In this document: positions 11,408 through 22,332 of the stretch, one piece after another
How positions within the stretch are numbered: the stretch's first letter is position 1
Layout: each line of letters starts with the position of its first letter
Assembly: GCA_030710605.1 (NCBI GenBank)
Contig: CP092876.1
Location: forward strand, 66,340,115-66,404,114
Source of the DNA: Cordylochernes scorpioides
Taxonomy: Eukaryota > Arthropoda > Arachnida > Pseudoscorpiones > Chernetidae
DNA length: 64,000 bases
Direction of reading: 5' to 3'
The notes under the pieces: generated by a model
Database searches by the model: none
What the model was told of the DNA's origin: nothing
Seen by the model: the letters and a program-made list of their open reading frames with translations, nothing else
Translations under genes and position numbers: made by a program

Positions 11408-12244
11408 TGTAATGAGTTGAGGTCTGGTAGCCTCTGTAGAATCCTGTCGACTATCGGTAATGAGTTGAGGTCTGGTAGCCTCTTGTAGAATCCTGTCGAT
11501 TAACTTTGTGATGATAAAGTGTTGACTCTCGCTATACTGTGTTGACCAAGAGGAACAGTCAGGATGGGGAGTTTTCCAGTACCTCTCTGCACCTTGTAAG
11601 TCCTTTAAAAGTTCTCACAGAGTACAGGCAGTCGAGGTCGAGGCAGAGTGGAAAGCTTGGGAATGTCCACACAAAAAACGAAGACACAGTTGCATTAAGA
11701 AAGTTCCGTGAACAGATAAAGGTTGAGCTAGGACCGAAAGATGGAGAGATAGAAGAGTTCTTACTAACTACATGGTGGATGCGGTGGACCTTGGTGACAA
11801 CTGACGTGGGCTCGCACAGATGCTGCACTAACTGTCAAGTGACTGTAAAGTGACTGTATTTATAGGTTAAGACGGGGGGGCCTTGTGCGACAGGAGCCGT
11901 TTCTGAGAAAGGGGGCTTTGCATGTCACCAGATGTGAGAGGGGGCTTTGCATTCCACCAGATGTCAAGAGTGTGGGTGGTCTGGCCCATTTTTAGACCTT
12001 GTTGTGGGAGTTCTAAATCTATCTCGATTTTGACGTTATGACTTCTATCTCTTGCTTAGCTCAACTCTTAATCTATTTCAGATTTTTATTTATTTATCCT
12101 CAGTTTGTACAAATTGCATTGCCTATGATGATGTAAAGACATGTCAATAATGCGTATAATCATTTACAGATGTGTTTCTATTATACAACATTAAAATTTT
12201 GTTATAAGTTATATACAATATGGGTTTGTTGGCTTAAATTACCA
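11408..12244. repeat. LTR copy 2 of the compound element (shared, central)
   Basis: 837 bp, near-identical to copies 1 and 3, and shared by both internal regions. It begins with the same two tandem ~48-bp units. The upstream sequence (gtaatcctgtcgactaa) resembles part of another such unit. Confidence 0.8.
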
Positions 12245-15200
12245 TAGATGGGCCCCGGGAGTGAAAGGGTTTATCCGGGTTTAAGCGGGTTAAGCCTCTC
12301 TAATACAGGTAAGTAATTAAAATTTCTTTTAATTAATTTAAACTGTGAGGGTTAAAAAGGGCTATAGCAAGATGATTTGTTTGGATATATCAAAGTGAAA
12401 TAAAAATGATATTTTTGTTTGATTAAAAAAATGATGATTAAAATAAAATGATGACATAAAAATTCACATTCTAAGAGAATATTGGCGGGCGTTGAAAAGG
12501 GTTAGTAGTTGAAGAATATGCAATTGTACGGAGTGCACATGTAAACCAAATACTTGATCCAGGTGCAAAGCAAGGATATAGACACAAGCATCTTCCTAGG
12601 CAATGTTTCACTTGCGATCCTATATAAGGGTTACAGTGTTTTGTCACAATTTTAGGATTATTGGGTTAAAAGTTGTTGAAGAAAAGTTGCTTATTAATAT
12701 GATTGAAAGGGGTGGGAGAGCCATGCGATAAGTAGAATTGTAGCGACAGTAGGTGGTCTGACTTGACTCGAAATCAAAGGTTGAATGTGGTCCGCTAGAG
12801 CTGAAAAAAAAAGTTGAAAGTTTAAAAAAGTGGACGCTTTGTGTATGCGTTGGTGATTTGCTCTGCGGATGAAATGAAATAAACTTTTGAAACGTGTTCA
12901 GGCCAGAAGTTGAGATTCGTAAATCTGGGGAACTGTGTTCAAAGAGTTGTTGAAATAACGAAATCAAAAAATAAAAAAATTGTCAAGGAGTGCTGTCGTT
13001 TTTCTACGATGGTTTGAAGCAATGGCTGAAAAGAAAGTGATGATAAAGTTTAGGGAATTGTGTGTGTGTGTGGTTAAAGAATATGATTTTTGAAAACGAT
13101 TGTTGTATGCCCGATAGTGGATGATAAACATTGTCAGATAATAAAGGTATTTAAACAAATATAAAATATAGTGAATAAAAATATAGAAATATGATTGCGG
13201 GTACAAAAAGTGTAAGTGGACAAAATTAACATGTAATATATAAAACATATAATAAATAATAAAATAAAAATAATTCTTGAAACAATTAGATGTTTTGCAA
13301 TACTAAAATAATATCATGAAAAATTAAAGTAAATTTGATTAAAGTTTTTTTTTTTTTGAAAATCATGTTGGATTAAAAATTTGATTATATAATTGAAAGG
13401 TAAAAATAAGAATAATTATTCAAGATTTTATACAAAAATGAGAATCTAATTAAAGGTTATTAATGATTAGATAAATGTTAAGTAGTGGAAATTCAACATA
13501 ATTGTCTCTTTTGAAGAAAAGTTACAACTGTGGTGTGTAACCATTGGTTGGTAAACATCGGTGTTTTTGATTCTCTGAAACTGGGAATACGTGAAATGAC
13601 ATTTTCATTTGTCCAAAATGCTGGTAGGTAGAGAATGATTTCTCTTTCGCGTTATAAAGTTTATATAAGATTTAACCAAGTTGTTTTAATTAGTGATTAT
13701 TTGTAAAGTTTTTTATAAATAATGAGGTCACGTTGGTGATCGCATAATTGCGACATACAACTGTTTGGCAGCTGTACATTTTTTTCTAGTGGTTGAATAA
13801 TTGAAATTGTTTATACGCTGGTTTTTTAGAATCACAGTGAAATATGATTGTAAAATTAATTGTATTGTACAAATAATAAATTGTGATGCGCTGTGTTGGT
13901 TGTATAAATAGAAATTTCAGAAGCGAAATTTATTGGTTGGATTGGTTACTAATATGTTATGTATTGTGATCTCCATTAACATGTATAATGTTTAATATGT
14001 GAAGTGAGGTGTGGTTAAGGAGCTTGTGAGATTTTTGAGATTCTCGAAGAAATCTAAATGATCAGTGTGAAACATGTGTTTAAAATGGCGGTCATGAAGC
14101 TAGCGGTCATTTACATCTGCCTTGAGGGGAGAGGGACGTTGGACGGGGATTCTCTTAAATAGATCGTCGTGGGTGGTCAATCATGGGGGATGTTTGTTAT
14201 TTTTGTCGTTTACTTAAAACTGATTTTCTCTCTCTTCTTTTGTCGAGGTTGGCAAATTTCTGTTATAATTGAAAATATAGTTTTCTCGATGTTCGTAAGT
14301 GGTTGTGTTTTCGAAGTTGTTTAGATATAGTAAGATTGTTATACGATGATTTCAAGCTAGAAGTGAGTAAAAGATATGACTTTCGACGTGGACACGCTTT
14401 GAGGTGAGAAGTGCCACAGGGGTGAAGGGCGTCTTTGGCCTGAAAAGTGAAAAAAATTTGGTTGTGTTGCCTTGTGACACTTGTGAAGTGAATTGAATGG
14501 AAAGGTGTCACGTGAAGTCATAGTTTGGTACAAAATCTAACCTGTTTCACCATAAATAACAAATTTACTAAAGTCATGGGAGGTGGTTGTACGAACACAT
14601 CGAGAATTTTTGACTGTTAGTGGATTTGGCATGTTTAATGTGAATTTTTTTTTAGCGTTTAGTGGGGTGACGTTATGGAGCTCGTATGGCTCGAAATTGG
14701 ATTTGTTTGTGAAGTCGCGTACTAATAATTGTTGCCAATATAGAGAGTGACATGTGAGGGTGTTGAAAGGTTTGTTGAAAGAAATGTGTTGATGAACAAT
14801 CATGCATGTAAAAGGAAAAGACGAGGGAGTGTATTTATCCTCGAATATTAACGATTGTAATCGTTTTGGAAGGCTGTGACTTAAATTAGCTACTGGCGGT
14901 GAAGTGGAGTGAATCTTTATTTTTAACTTGTTTTGGGAAAGATAGGTGTTTTTGAAGATATTGTATCTTCCGATTTTTGCAATTAAAAAAAATGCGTTTC
15001 ACCTATGTTAATTTATATTTAAAATTTGAATATACTTTTTAAATTGTTGATTATGGTAGTTAAAATGATTCTTATAAAAAGACAATGTCGTGAGAGTTAC
15101 AAATAATTTGAATTGAGCGCTTACTTAAAATGGTGAACATTACCAAATTTTAAGAATTGATAAAGATATTGGTCTTTTGGTATAAAGATAACTAATAAGT

Positions 15201-16062
15201 AAAACAAAAATAAGTTGAGAATTATGATGAATGAGATTGTTTTTTTTTTAAATAATAATGATTTTTTTTTCAAGTCGTAGCTTTGAATAATGCCATTTTA
15301 GGTAAATTTAGGAAAGGCTTGTAAGATTAGTAAATTAGTAAAAATGCGTGATGGGCGAAATTTTTTTTTTTAAATAAAATTGAGAGTAATAACTTGAAAT
15401 TTATAATCTTATTAAAAATTAAAGTAAATTTGATCAATGAGAATGTGAAAGTTTTAAAAATTGAATTAAAGATGATATAAAAAGGTAAAAATTGATTTTA
15501 AAATGCTTAAAGTGGAAATATAAATACAAAATATATGGGGAATCAAGTTGTGAAGTTGGGATAAGGTTAAGGTAGGTTTTTTAAAAACTTACAATTTAGA
15601 TGAAAGTTCAGTCAGGAGACTTGGTCTTTGGTGGTCGTCCTGCTGTCGTGGAAATCGCTCCATGTAAAGCTTGTAGAAGCTTGTAACTTCTGGAAAGTTG
15701 TTTGTGGCTTGTTGCCTTGAGCATTGTTTCGACGATGTCAGGTCGAAGGTGGAGAACTTCTCACTGGGTTTGCATCATTCTGCTCCTCGATTTCCATGAC
15801 TTGCGGGAATTTCGGGGCTGTCGTTGGCGCGGTCAGCTTGCTCCCGGCGTTGGCGATCGGTGTTAGCGGGTCTGCGGAGGTCCCTTGGGGCGGCGACGTT
15901 TCTTCCTCAAATATCGTCTCTTGTTGGGGGGAGAGATTGCTTGGTTGTTTCGTTGGACTGGCGGGTTTGTTCCTCCATCTTTGCTCTTTCTCGCTTCTAT
16001 CTGGTCAGGCTTCTTACCTTCTTCGTTGTGTCATTCTTCGTTTTGGTAATCCTGTCGACTAA
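12245..16062. other. Internal region 2 of the compound element (no mariner)
   Basis: A 3.8-kb near-identical copy of internal region 1 with no mariner. It shows the same C-poor plus strand and the same GC-richer end (15724-16062). Long homopolymer T and A runs differ slightly in length between copies. No gene family was recognised. Confidence 0.6.
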
Positions 16063-16888
16063 TGTAATGAGTTGAGGTCTGGTAGCCTCTGTAGAATCCT
16101 GTCGACTATCTGTAATGAGTTGAGGTCTGGTAGCCTCTTGTAGAATCCTGTCGATTAACTTTGTGATGATAAAGTGTTGACTCTCGCTATACTGTGTTGA
16201 CCAAGAGGAACAGTCAGGATGGGGAGTTTTCCAGTACCTCTCTGCACCTTGTAAGTCCTTTAAAAGTTCTCACAGAGTACAGGCAGTCGTGGTCGAGGCA
16301 GAGTGGAAAGCTTGGGAATGTCCACACAAAAACGAAGACACAGTTGCATTAAGAAAGTTCCGTGAACAGATAAAGGTTGAGCTAGGACCGAAAGATGGAG
16401 AGATAGAAGAGTTCTTACTAACTACATGGTGGATGCGGTGGACCTTGGTGACAACTGACGTGGGCTCGCACAGATGCTGCACTAACTGTCAAGTGACTGT
16501 ATTTATAGGTTAAGACGGGGGGCCTTATGCGACAGGGGCCGTTTCTTAGAAAGGGGGCTTTGCATGTCACCAGATGTGAGAGGGGGCTTTGCATTCCACC
16601 AGATGTCAAGAGTGTGGGTGGTCTGGCCCATTTTTAGACCTTGTTGTGGGAATTCTAAATCTATCTCGATTTTTACGTTATGACTTCTATCTCTTGCTTA
16701 GCTCAACTCTTAATCTATTTCAGATTTTTATTTATTTATCCTCAGTTTGTACAAATTGCATTACATATGATGATGTAAAGACACATGTCAATAATGCGTA
16801 TAATCATTGACAGATGTGTTTCTATTATACAACATTAAAATCTTGTTATAAGTTATATACAATATGGGTTTGTTGGCTTAAATTACCA
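16063..16888. repeat. LTR copy 3 of the compound element
   Basis: 826 bp, ending TTACCA and followed by an alternating TA/TG microsatellite (about 16889-16935). It lacks the duplicated gtgactgtaaa segment present in copies 1 and 2. Confidence 0.8.
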
Positions 16889-16933
<45 letters not shown>

Positions 16934-17476
16934 TTGTCGGGTATGCACGCCCTTAATATGTAACTAATCTCGCTGAAATTTGAACAGGACAGAGAGTTAA
17001 ATCTGAAAGAGCTTTTTGTCGCACTTTTAACCTAGAAAAATTATATTTAACCATGTACTGAGCAACAATTATTTTAGTCAGAAATGATGATGACAATATT
17101 TCTGTTTCATATGCTTGATTGACATAAACAAATTTTTTAGGGGAATATTCACTAAAGCAGACCACGGCCGAAGTCAGATAATAATTTTTCGTAGACAGGA
17201 TCAAAATCTACCAGTGAAACATTCACTCGAGCAGAAGACACACGAAGCCAAGTCATCTCTATATATAAAATATCGTTTCTCGGCCTTTTGGCTAAGATCA
17301 TGTAGTATATCTCTAGATATTTTTATTTATATATCTTTTTAAAAATCTATTCAGTAGAGAGAGGATATGTTTTCTCGAAAAAATATATTTTATATATTAT
17401 ATAAATATAGAATTTAACGAATATATTATTATCATAATATTCTGTGTGTTCCAAAATATTATTATCAATAATATTG
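16889..17476 (+). mobile_element. Degenerate Helitron-like copy carrying U2 sequence
   Basis: Opens with a (TA)n/(TG)n stretch and the family's tgtcgggtatgcacg-type 5' sequence. The middle aligns with the copies at 25605-26915 (shared aaatgatgatgac and cattcactcgagcagaa segments). The U2-like segment lies at 17272-17308. The copy continues to gttaggcaaactt, the usual start of the 3' region, then stops at the junction with a mariner fragment. The terminal hairpin and CTAG are missing. Confidence 0.6.
17272..17308 (+). pseudogene. U2 snRNA 5' segment inside a Helitron-like repeat
   Basis: Compared with the conserved 5' end of eukaryotic U2 snRNA, this 37-nt stretch differs by one substitution and a 2-nt deletion. 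It retains the cggccttttggctaagatca block and the branch-point-pairing GTAGTA. Sequence after nt ~39 of U2 does not match, so there is no Sm site or 3' half. It is a fragment, not a functional snRNA gene. Confidence 0.8.
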
Positions 17477-18008
17477 GTTAGGCAAACTTGGAATGGCACG
17501 AATAGCACGAGCCAATCGATATGTTTAGGTCCTCAGCAACTTCTCTAACGGTGATTCGACGATTGGCCAATATCATTTTCTCCACTTCATTAATTTTTTC
17601 GTCTGTTGTTGAAGTGCTCGGGTGTCCGGCACGCTCTTCGTCATTAACATCTTCTCGGCCTTCTGAGAACATTTTATACCACCGATAAACGTTGCTTCGG
17701 TCCAAGGTAGCTTCTCCGTATGCCACAGTCAACATTCGGAATGCATCTGCGCACTTAATTTCGTTTTTCACACAAAATTTGATGCAGGTTCTTTGATCCA
17801 TTTTTTTAAATAGGTAAAAATCGAAGACGATCCAAAACACCTGCAAGCAAAGCAGCTGTCAACAATTAAGTGAACATTCAAAATGGCCGAGCTTGTCGGC
17901 ATAAGTGAGAGACATGAGTACCAACATAAAGCCACAAAAAGATAGAAATTCGAATATACGTAACCCGCGAAAATTCAAAAGTCGCGATACCTTTTGAACA
18001 CACCTCGT
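17477..18008 (-). pseudogene. 5' portion of a classical mariner element
   Basis: The minus-strand reading from about 17806 gives a mariner N-terminus (MDQRTCIKFCVKNEIKCADAF) with two helix-turn-helix motifs, ending at VREVAEDLNIS. It stops before the first catalytic Asp. The 5' terminal repeat (rc: tacgaggtgtgttcaaaagg) ends at 18008 next to TA. The 3' two-thirds is absent, and the break joins directly to Helitron-like sequence at 17476. Confidence 0.8.
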
Positions 18009-18259
18009 ATAAAATATCGTTTCTCTGTCTTTTGGCTGAGATCATGTAGTATATATCTAGATATTTTTATTTATATATATCTTTTTTAAAAATCCATTCA
18101 GTTGAGAGAGTGGATATGTTTGCTCGAAAAATATATTTTATATATTATATAAATATATAATGAAACTAATATTATTATCATTATTATCATAATATTCTGT
18201 GTGTTCCGGAATATTATTATCAATAATATTCGTTAGGCAAACTTTCACTTATCCGCTGG
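18009..18259 (+). mobile_element. Short Helitron-like element with U2-derived head
   Basis: A second U2-bearing copy. Positions 18016-18052 match the U2 5' end with a few more substitutions than the first copy and again keep GTAGTA. An AT-rich body follows, then gttaggcaaactttcac and a shortened 3' end (atccgctggt) that has lost the usual GC hairpin. It begins at the TA where the mariner fragment ends. Confidence 0.65.
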
Positions 18260-18548
18260 TAATATATAAAAATTCAAAATTCATGATTTTTATTTCATAC
18301 AAAATGAATTTACCTTGCTTGCTTGATAGTTTTGTTTGTAAATAAATATTTAACTGTATGTGATTTCAACACTTTTATTTCGTTAATAAATTCTTAAATC
18401 TTTATTTATCTTAATCTGAACGACTCCTCGTATCGTGGACTATTAGAGCATATAGTAACAATATTTTAGTGACTATTATTACACCGATTTCTTCTTCATC
18501 ATACTCATAACTAATAAATTCCATCATTATCTACATAGTAGAATATAA
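18260..18548. other. AT-rich spacer
   Basis: AT-rich sequence containing the first member (about 18440-18530) of a loosely repeated motif (atagtaacaatatt ... cgatttcttcttcatc) seen again in 19-20.3 kb. No gene is seen. Confidence 0.5.
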
Positions 18549-18704
18549 AGAGACAAAGGTCGCCTCTCCTGTCAAAATAGGCGTCAAAACTAGACGCCAT
18601 CTGTGGCTTTGTCATCGACCCGAGGACGCTAGTTTGCGGCGACGGTCAATAGATGGCGTCTAGTTTTGATGTCTATTTTGACAGGAGAGGCGACCTTTGT
18701 CTCT
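18549..18704. repeat. 156-bp foldback MITE
   Basis: The left arm (agagacaaaggtcgcctctc...) and right arm are inverted complements for about 60 bp with a few mismatches, enclosing a short GC-rich centre (gacccgaggacgctagtttg). No coding capacity. The flanks do not show an unambiguous target duplication. Confidence 0.8.
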
Positions 18705-18814
18705 TTTGATTAAAAATATCCAGGCAAAACATATGGCCCAGCCACTTTGCCAGCTAAACACCTCTTTGGCAGATTGTCAAGATTCCATTAGATCCCGTGT
18801 GGATCTCATGGAAT

Positions 18815-18877
18815 AAAGTCCGCCCTAGACTGACGAGGGCCATTAGCTCGAAACCATGGTCTCTAGGTGGAAGCTTT
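18815..18877 (+). ncRNA. Hammerhead ribozyme (type I topology)
   Basis: All conserved parts appear in the canonical linear order. Stem I 5' strand is CCTAGA (18824-18829), followed by the core CTGACGA (18830-18836). Stem II is GGGC/GCTC with loop CATTA (18837-18849). GAAA follows at 18850-18853, then a minimal stem III (C-CATG-G) and the GTC cleavage triplet (18859-18861). Stem I 3' strand is TCTAGG (18862-18867). Stem I resumes after an internal loop as AAAG (18815-18818) with CTTT (18874-18877), as in hammerheads with loop-loop contacts. Predicted self-cleavage is after C18861. Very short stem III is typical of hammerheads in Penelope-like elements and other retroelements. No coding sequence of such an element is visible here. 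Confidence 0.88.
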
Positions 18878-18898
18878 TCAGTTTGTCAAAGCTGGTGT

Positions 18899-19001
18899 TG
18901 TGGCTTTGTTACCGACCCGAAGCCGCTAGTTTGTGGCGACGGTCAATAGATGGCGTCTAGCTTTGACGTCTATTTTGGCGGGAAAGGCGACCTTTGTCTC
19001 T
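18899..19001. repeat. Truncated second MITE copy
   Basis: The right part of the 18549-18704 MITE (from tggctttgtt through the centre to cctttgtctct) with about 10% differences. The left arm is missing. The hammerhead-bearing segment (18705-18898) lies between the two copies. Confidence 0.75.
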
Positions 19002-20354
19002 TTAGATCAATATCCTCCTGGAAAAATTTCCATCTATAGTAGAATATTTAAAATATTCAATATTATATACTATTATCTACATCATATCAATATTTTCGAC
19101 TATATTTATAGAGAATATAACAAGAATATAGAACACATGGGTGATTAGTTTTACCAATTTCTTCTTATTATAATCATACATTATTTCATCTCTTCTTCAA
19201 CGTAGTCAGTTTTAAAAATCAATTATATACTACTATCCATATCAAATCAATATCATCAGCTATATTGTATAAGGTTTTTTTTAATAGATTAACAGAGTAT
19301 CATCTTTGATATTTATTATTTTTTTTAACTGTAAAGGTCCATCTTTGTTTAACTTGTATTTTATCAATTATAGTTTTACGTGTGTCATAAATAAATCGCT
19401 GTGTCATCCCGAAGTTTGTCTTTCCTAATTTTCCACGTTGCATTTTGGTGGAGATGACTGAATAAATTAGGGAAGACAAACTGAAGATCGCCGAGAAGAC
19501 CTTGATGCCATGGGTGCTGTGATCTACATTTTCAGATACTGGCTCCAGGATTCCACCGCCGTGTCTAAGCCAAGACTTTCCTCCAAAATGAAGATGTCCC
19601 TATAGATGATACGACGACCAAGCCGCTCTTCACGCCGCAAGAAAAAGGACGCAAAAGTACTAAGGACAAAGTTTCAAGACTCCGAAAGAATCTTTGGTAG
19701 AAGCACGTCAGATTCATGTCAGTAACTACTTTAATAGCAAACTGTGGGTCACAGCTCCCTTAGGGAAGGAGCTATGTAACAAAGTATTTATTATTTTATT
19801 AACAGAGTATCATTTTTATGTTTATATTTTGCTACTCTGTAAACTTCCCTCATTGCTTATCTTTTGCTTATCATTCATAGTTTGTTCTTGCCTCAAAAAT
19901 ATTTTCGTGTCATACTGAAGTTTGTCTTTCCTAATTTTCCACGTGGCAATATCTTTATTATGAACGATATTTTTAGATCATATAGTAACAATATTGAATA
20001 TAGGCCATTGGTATCAAACCGATTTCTTCTTCATCATACTCATAACTAATTCGCATAATTTCTTACATAATGTGTCGATCATTTACTATTTATATACTAC
20101 TATCTCTATATCATATCATGAACTATATTTTTGTTGAATATAGCAGCAGTATTGAACACATGGGTGATTAGTTTCACCTATTTCTTATATATGTCTTCTC
20201 CTTATCATAGTAGCAATATTGAACACATGGGGAGTTAGTTTAACCTATTTCTTCTTATTATAATCTTAAATAATTCCATCTCTTTCTTCCATGGTCAATC
20301 ATTAAAAAAACATTTATATAATTTTACCTTTATCTTTTATATCCTCTTTGTTGT
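19002..20354. other. Diverged repeat tract, no firm gene
   Basis: Loosely repeated blocks (gaacacatgggtgattagtt near 19131, 20155 and 20220; aagtttgtctttcctaattttccacgt near 19412 and 19918) related to Helitron-like interiors elsewhere. A coding-looking stretch at about 19570-19690 (reads FLQNEDVPIDDTTTKPLF) has no recognised family and is bounded by stops. Confidence 0.45.
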
Positions 20355-20726
20355 TTGAATTTCATAACATCACATTTAACTTGCTCTTTCACGATGGATC
20401 TATTTTTATATTATCTTGTGCTTCTTATCGACTGCTTAATATTCGAGGTGATCCCGTGTATTTTTGACAATGTCATTTTTATTTTATATTGTGGATCAAT
20501 TATTTTTGGGGAAGTTTACCCATATCTTGAAATGATGTGGCCAAAGTTCTGTATTATCTTTTGCACCACCATGTCCTTTTTGGACAAATTTCTTTTTGCA
20601 ATATTGTATTGCATAATTCGCTTTTTATTTGGAATTTTCCCCAAATTCATTGTAATGATTATAATTAATCATTATATTCTCGTGATTTTTATTGTTATTT
20701 TTCTTTTTGTAATCATGAAGAAATAA
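20355..20726 (+). CDS. Hypothetical hydrophobic ORF, doubtful
   Basis: A 123-aa frame rich in Ile, Phe and Leu that would form several membrane segments. AT-rich DNA easily produces such frames by chance. I recognise no family, and there is no splice or regulatory support. Listed only because it is the longest frame in a 2-kb stretch. Confidence 0.15.
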   Translation: MNFITSHLTCSFTMDLFLYYLVLLIDCLIFEVIPCIFDNVIFILYCGSIIFGEVYPYLEMMWPKFCIIFCTTMSFLDKFLFAILYCIIRFLFGIFPKFIVMIIINHYILVIFIVIFLFVIMKK

Positions 20727-21041
20727 TTTTGTGTTTCTGTGTATAAATATTTGTATATTCTTTATATATTTATATTTTAATAATGTGTGTGATGTTGTGT
20801 CTGTTGTTATATTAACGTAAAAACTTAAATTTTAAATTTATTTAAAAAAAAATGAATGTTGCGGCCAAAACAAAATTGCTCTAGAGGGCCATTAGAAATG
20901 ATGGTAAGATATATTTATGTTTATTCTAACATACCTCTTTTCAAACACTTTCACAATTATGAAATAACCAAATATTAAAACTAGAAAACTAGAAATATTT
21001 ATGGAGAGAGAGTCATATTTTAAATATTTTTATAAATCAAA
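20727..21041. other. AT-rich spacer
   Basis: Nothing recognisable beyond A/T-rich sequence. Confidence 0.5.
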
Positions 21042-21526
21042 CTAGCGGATGTACCCTGCTTCGCCCGGGTTTTACCCGAGTAAAGGTTTGTCTAACGAAT
21101 CTCTCGATAAAGTGAACATTTTTTCCCGGTTCCTTGAAAAATACTCGATAAGTTGAATAAAATCAATATTAATTGGTTCCCTCGGTAATTGGAAGTTAAA
21201 GGAATAGTATCATGCCTTGGAATTGTATCATTATTCTTGTCTCAAACAAATTGCCGTGTCATCCTGAATTTTGTCTTTTCTAATTTTCTACATTACAAAA
21301 TCATCGTATCATCATGATAATATTTAGAGCAGATTGTTGAATTATAACAGATAAATTAGAATATTTATCTTGATTATTTTTAGGTGAAAAGTTATTTCAA
21401 AAATTTTATTTGCTAGAAACCTTCCCAGTACTATACTAAATAACTTCCCAAAGTTTCATGGCGTTCCAATGAGTGGTTTGGTCAGGCATAAAGGACACAC
21501 ACACACACATACATTCATTTTTATAA
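21042..21526 (-). mobile_element. Helitron-like element (minus)
   Basis: Read on the minus strand, it ends with gggcgaagcagggtac... and a CTAG terminus at 21045-21042. The 5' side is tataaaaatgaatgtatgtg near 21526. The interior shares blocks (ctctcgataaagtgaacatt, gtgtcatcctgaattttgtc) with the element at 49011-50267. Non-coding. Confidence 0.65.
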
Positions 21527-22332
21527 ATCAAATACCAATAAAATAAATTCAAATTATTTTTGAAGTGTATGATTATTTTCAAAATGAAAACAATTATCAA
21601 ATGCCTTAACTGCAATGATAAATCATTAGAAAGGCTTGGCTTCTCATTGATGAACCTCTCAGTGGTTTCACCAGTTTAATCTACCATACCACTATAATAT
21701 TGTATTGTGCTGTTTTACCTTTATAATGATACTGAAGCAAAACTCTTGGAAAAAGTATTTTTAATGAAAAATACACATAAGCTTTGAGGGAACAGTAGAA
21801 ATACATATGCATCATTTTACATTGCAGTAATTTCAGTAGAACATTTTTCTATTTTGAAAAGAATCATACGAGTCAAAACTAGTTTGAATAATCTTTAAAA
21901 TCTTATAACAGTTCCTTCGCTAATGCATCATGTAAATATTACACTTACATTCAAATTAGATTTTTAAATGTAATTCTACTGTCCTAAAAGCCTATGTCCA
22001 TAGTTTGCTTAAATACTATTTATAAGATTCCACCCTTTAGTATAACATATAAATGCAATATGATCCAATAAAGTATTAGGGCTCTAAAGAAGCGGTCTGG
22101 TAGATAAAAAAAAAAAAAAAAAAATTGGCGAAACCGCTGGGAGGGTTTGCCACTGATGAGCCAAGCCCTCCCAAATATTTTTTCAACGCAGTAAGTAAGG
22201 ACAGTAAAAGTTTGATTTATTTGTGAAAAGAAACATTCGCGTTTTGTGTTTTCATTTGTATTAAATATTTATATCTTTAATATTTTGAATATTGAGAAAT
22301 AAAGGACGTTATATTACAAAATAATTAAAAGA
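21527..22332. other. Non-coding stretch with hammerhead-like motifs
   Basis: AT-rich sequence with no gene. At 22091-22178 it holds an unusual cluster of hammerhead core motifs in a non-canonical order around an A-tract of about 20 nt, plus a GGGAGGG/CCCTCCC inverted pair (22139-22145 with 22166-22172). See the finding for details. Confidence 0.5.

Larger units (their letters stand above)
5451..16888. mobile_element. Compound LTR element: three LTRs, two internal regions
   Basis: A near-identical repeat of about 830 bp beginning TGTAATGAG and ending TTACCA occurs at 5451-6286, 11408-12244 and 16063-16888. It separates two internal regions that are near-identical except for a mariner in the first. 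TATA flanks the outer ends (5447-5450 and 16889-16892), consistent with one integration followed by LTR-LTR recombination or duplication. No gag or pol domain is readable, so this looks like a large non-autonomous LTR derivative. Orientation is unclear. For plus: a TGG-starting primer-site-like sequence 4 nt after the LTR and a consensus splice donor (cag/gtaagt) near 6349. For minus: a strong TATAAATA box and a short gag-like frame near 11330-11070. Confidence 0.7.

Noticed and set aside
17272-17308. Functional U2 snRNA gene
   Set aside because: Only the first ~39 nt match. The Sm site and 3' stem-loops are absent.
18549-18704. CRISPR-like or regulatory hairpin
   Set aside because: A single foldback unit with a truncated second copy fits a MITE. 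There is no regular repeat-spacer pattern anywhere in the window.
20355-20726. Multi-pass membrane protein gene
   Set aside because: Kept only as a doubtful frame. Such Ile/Phe-rich frames are expected by chance in AT-rich DNA, and nothing else supports it.
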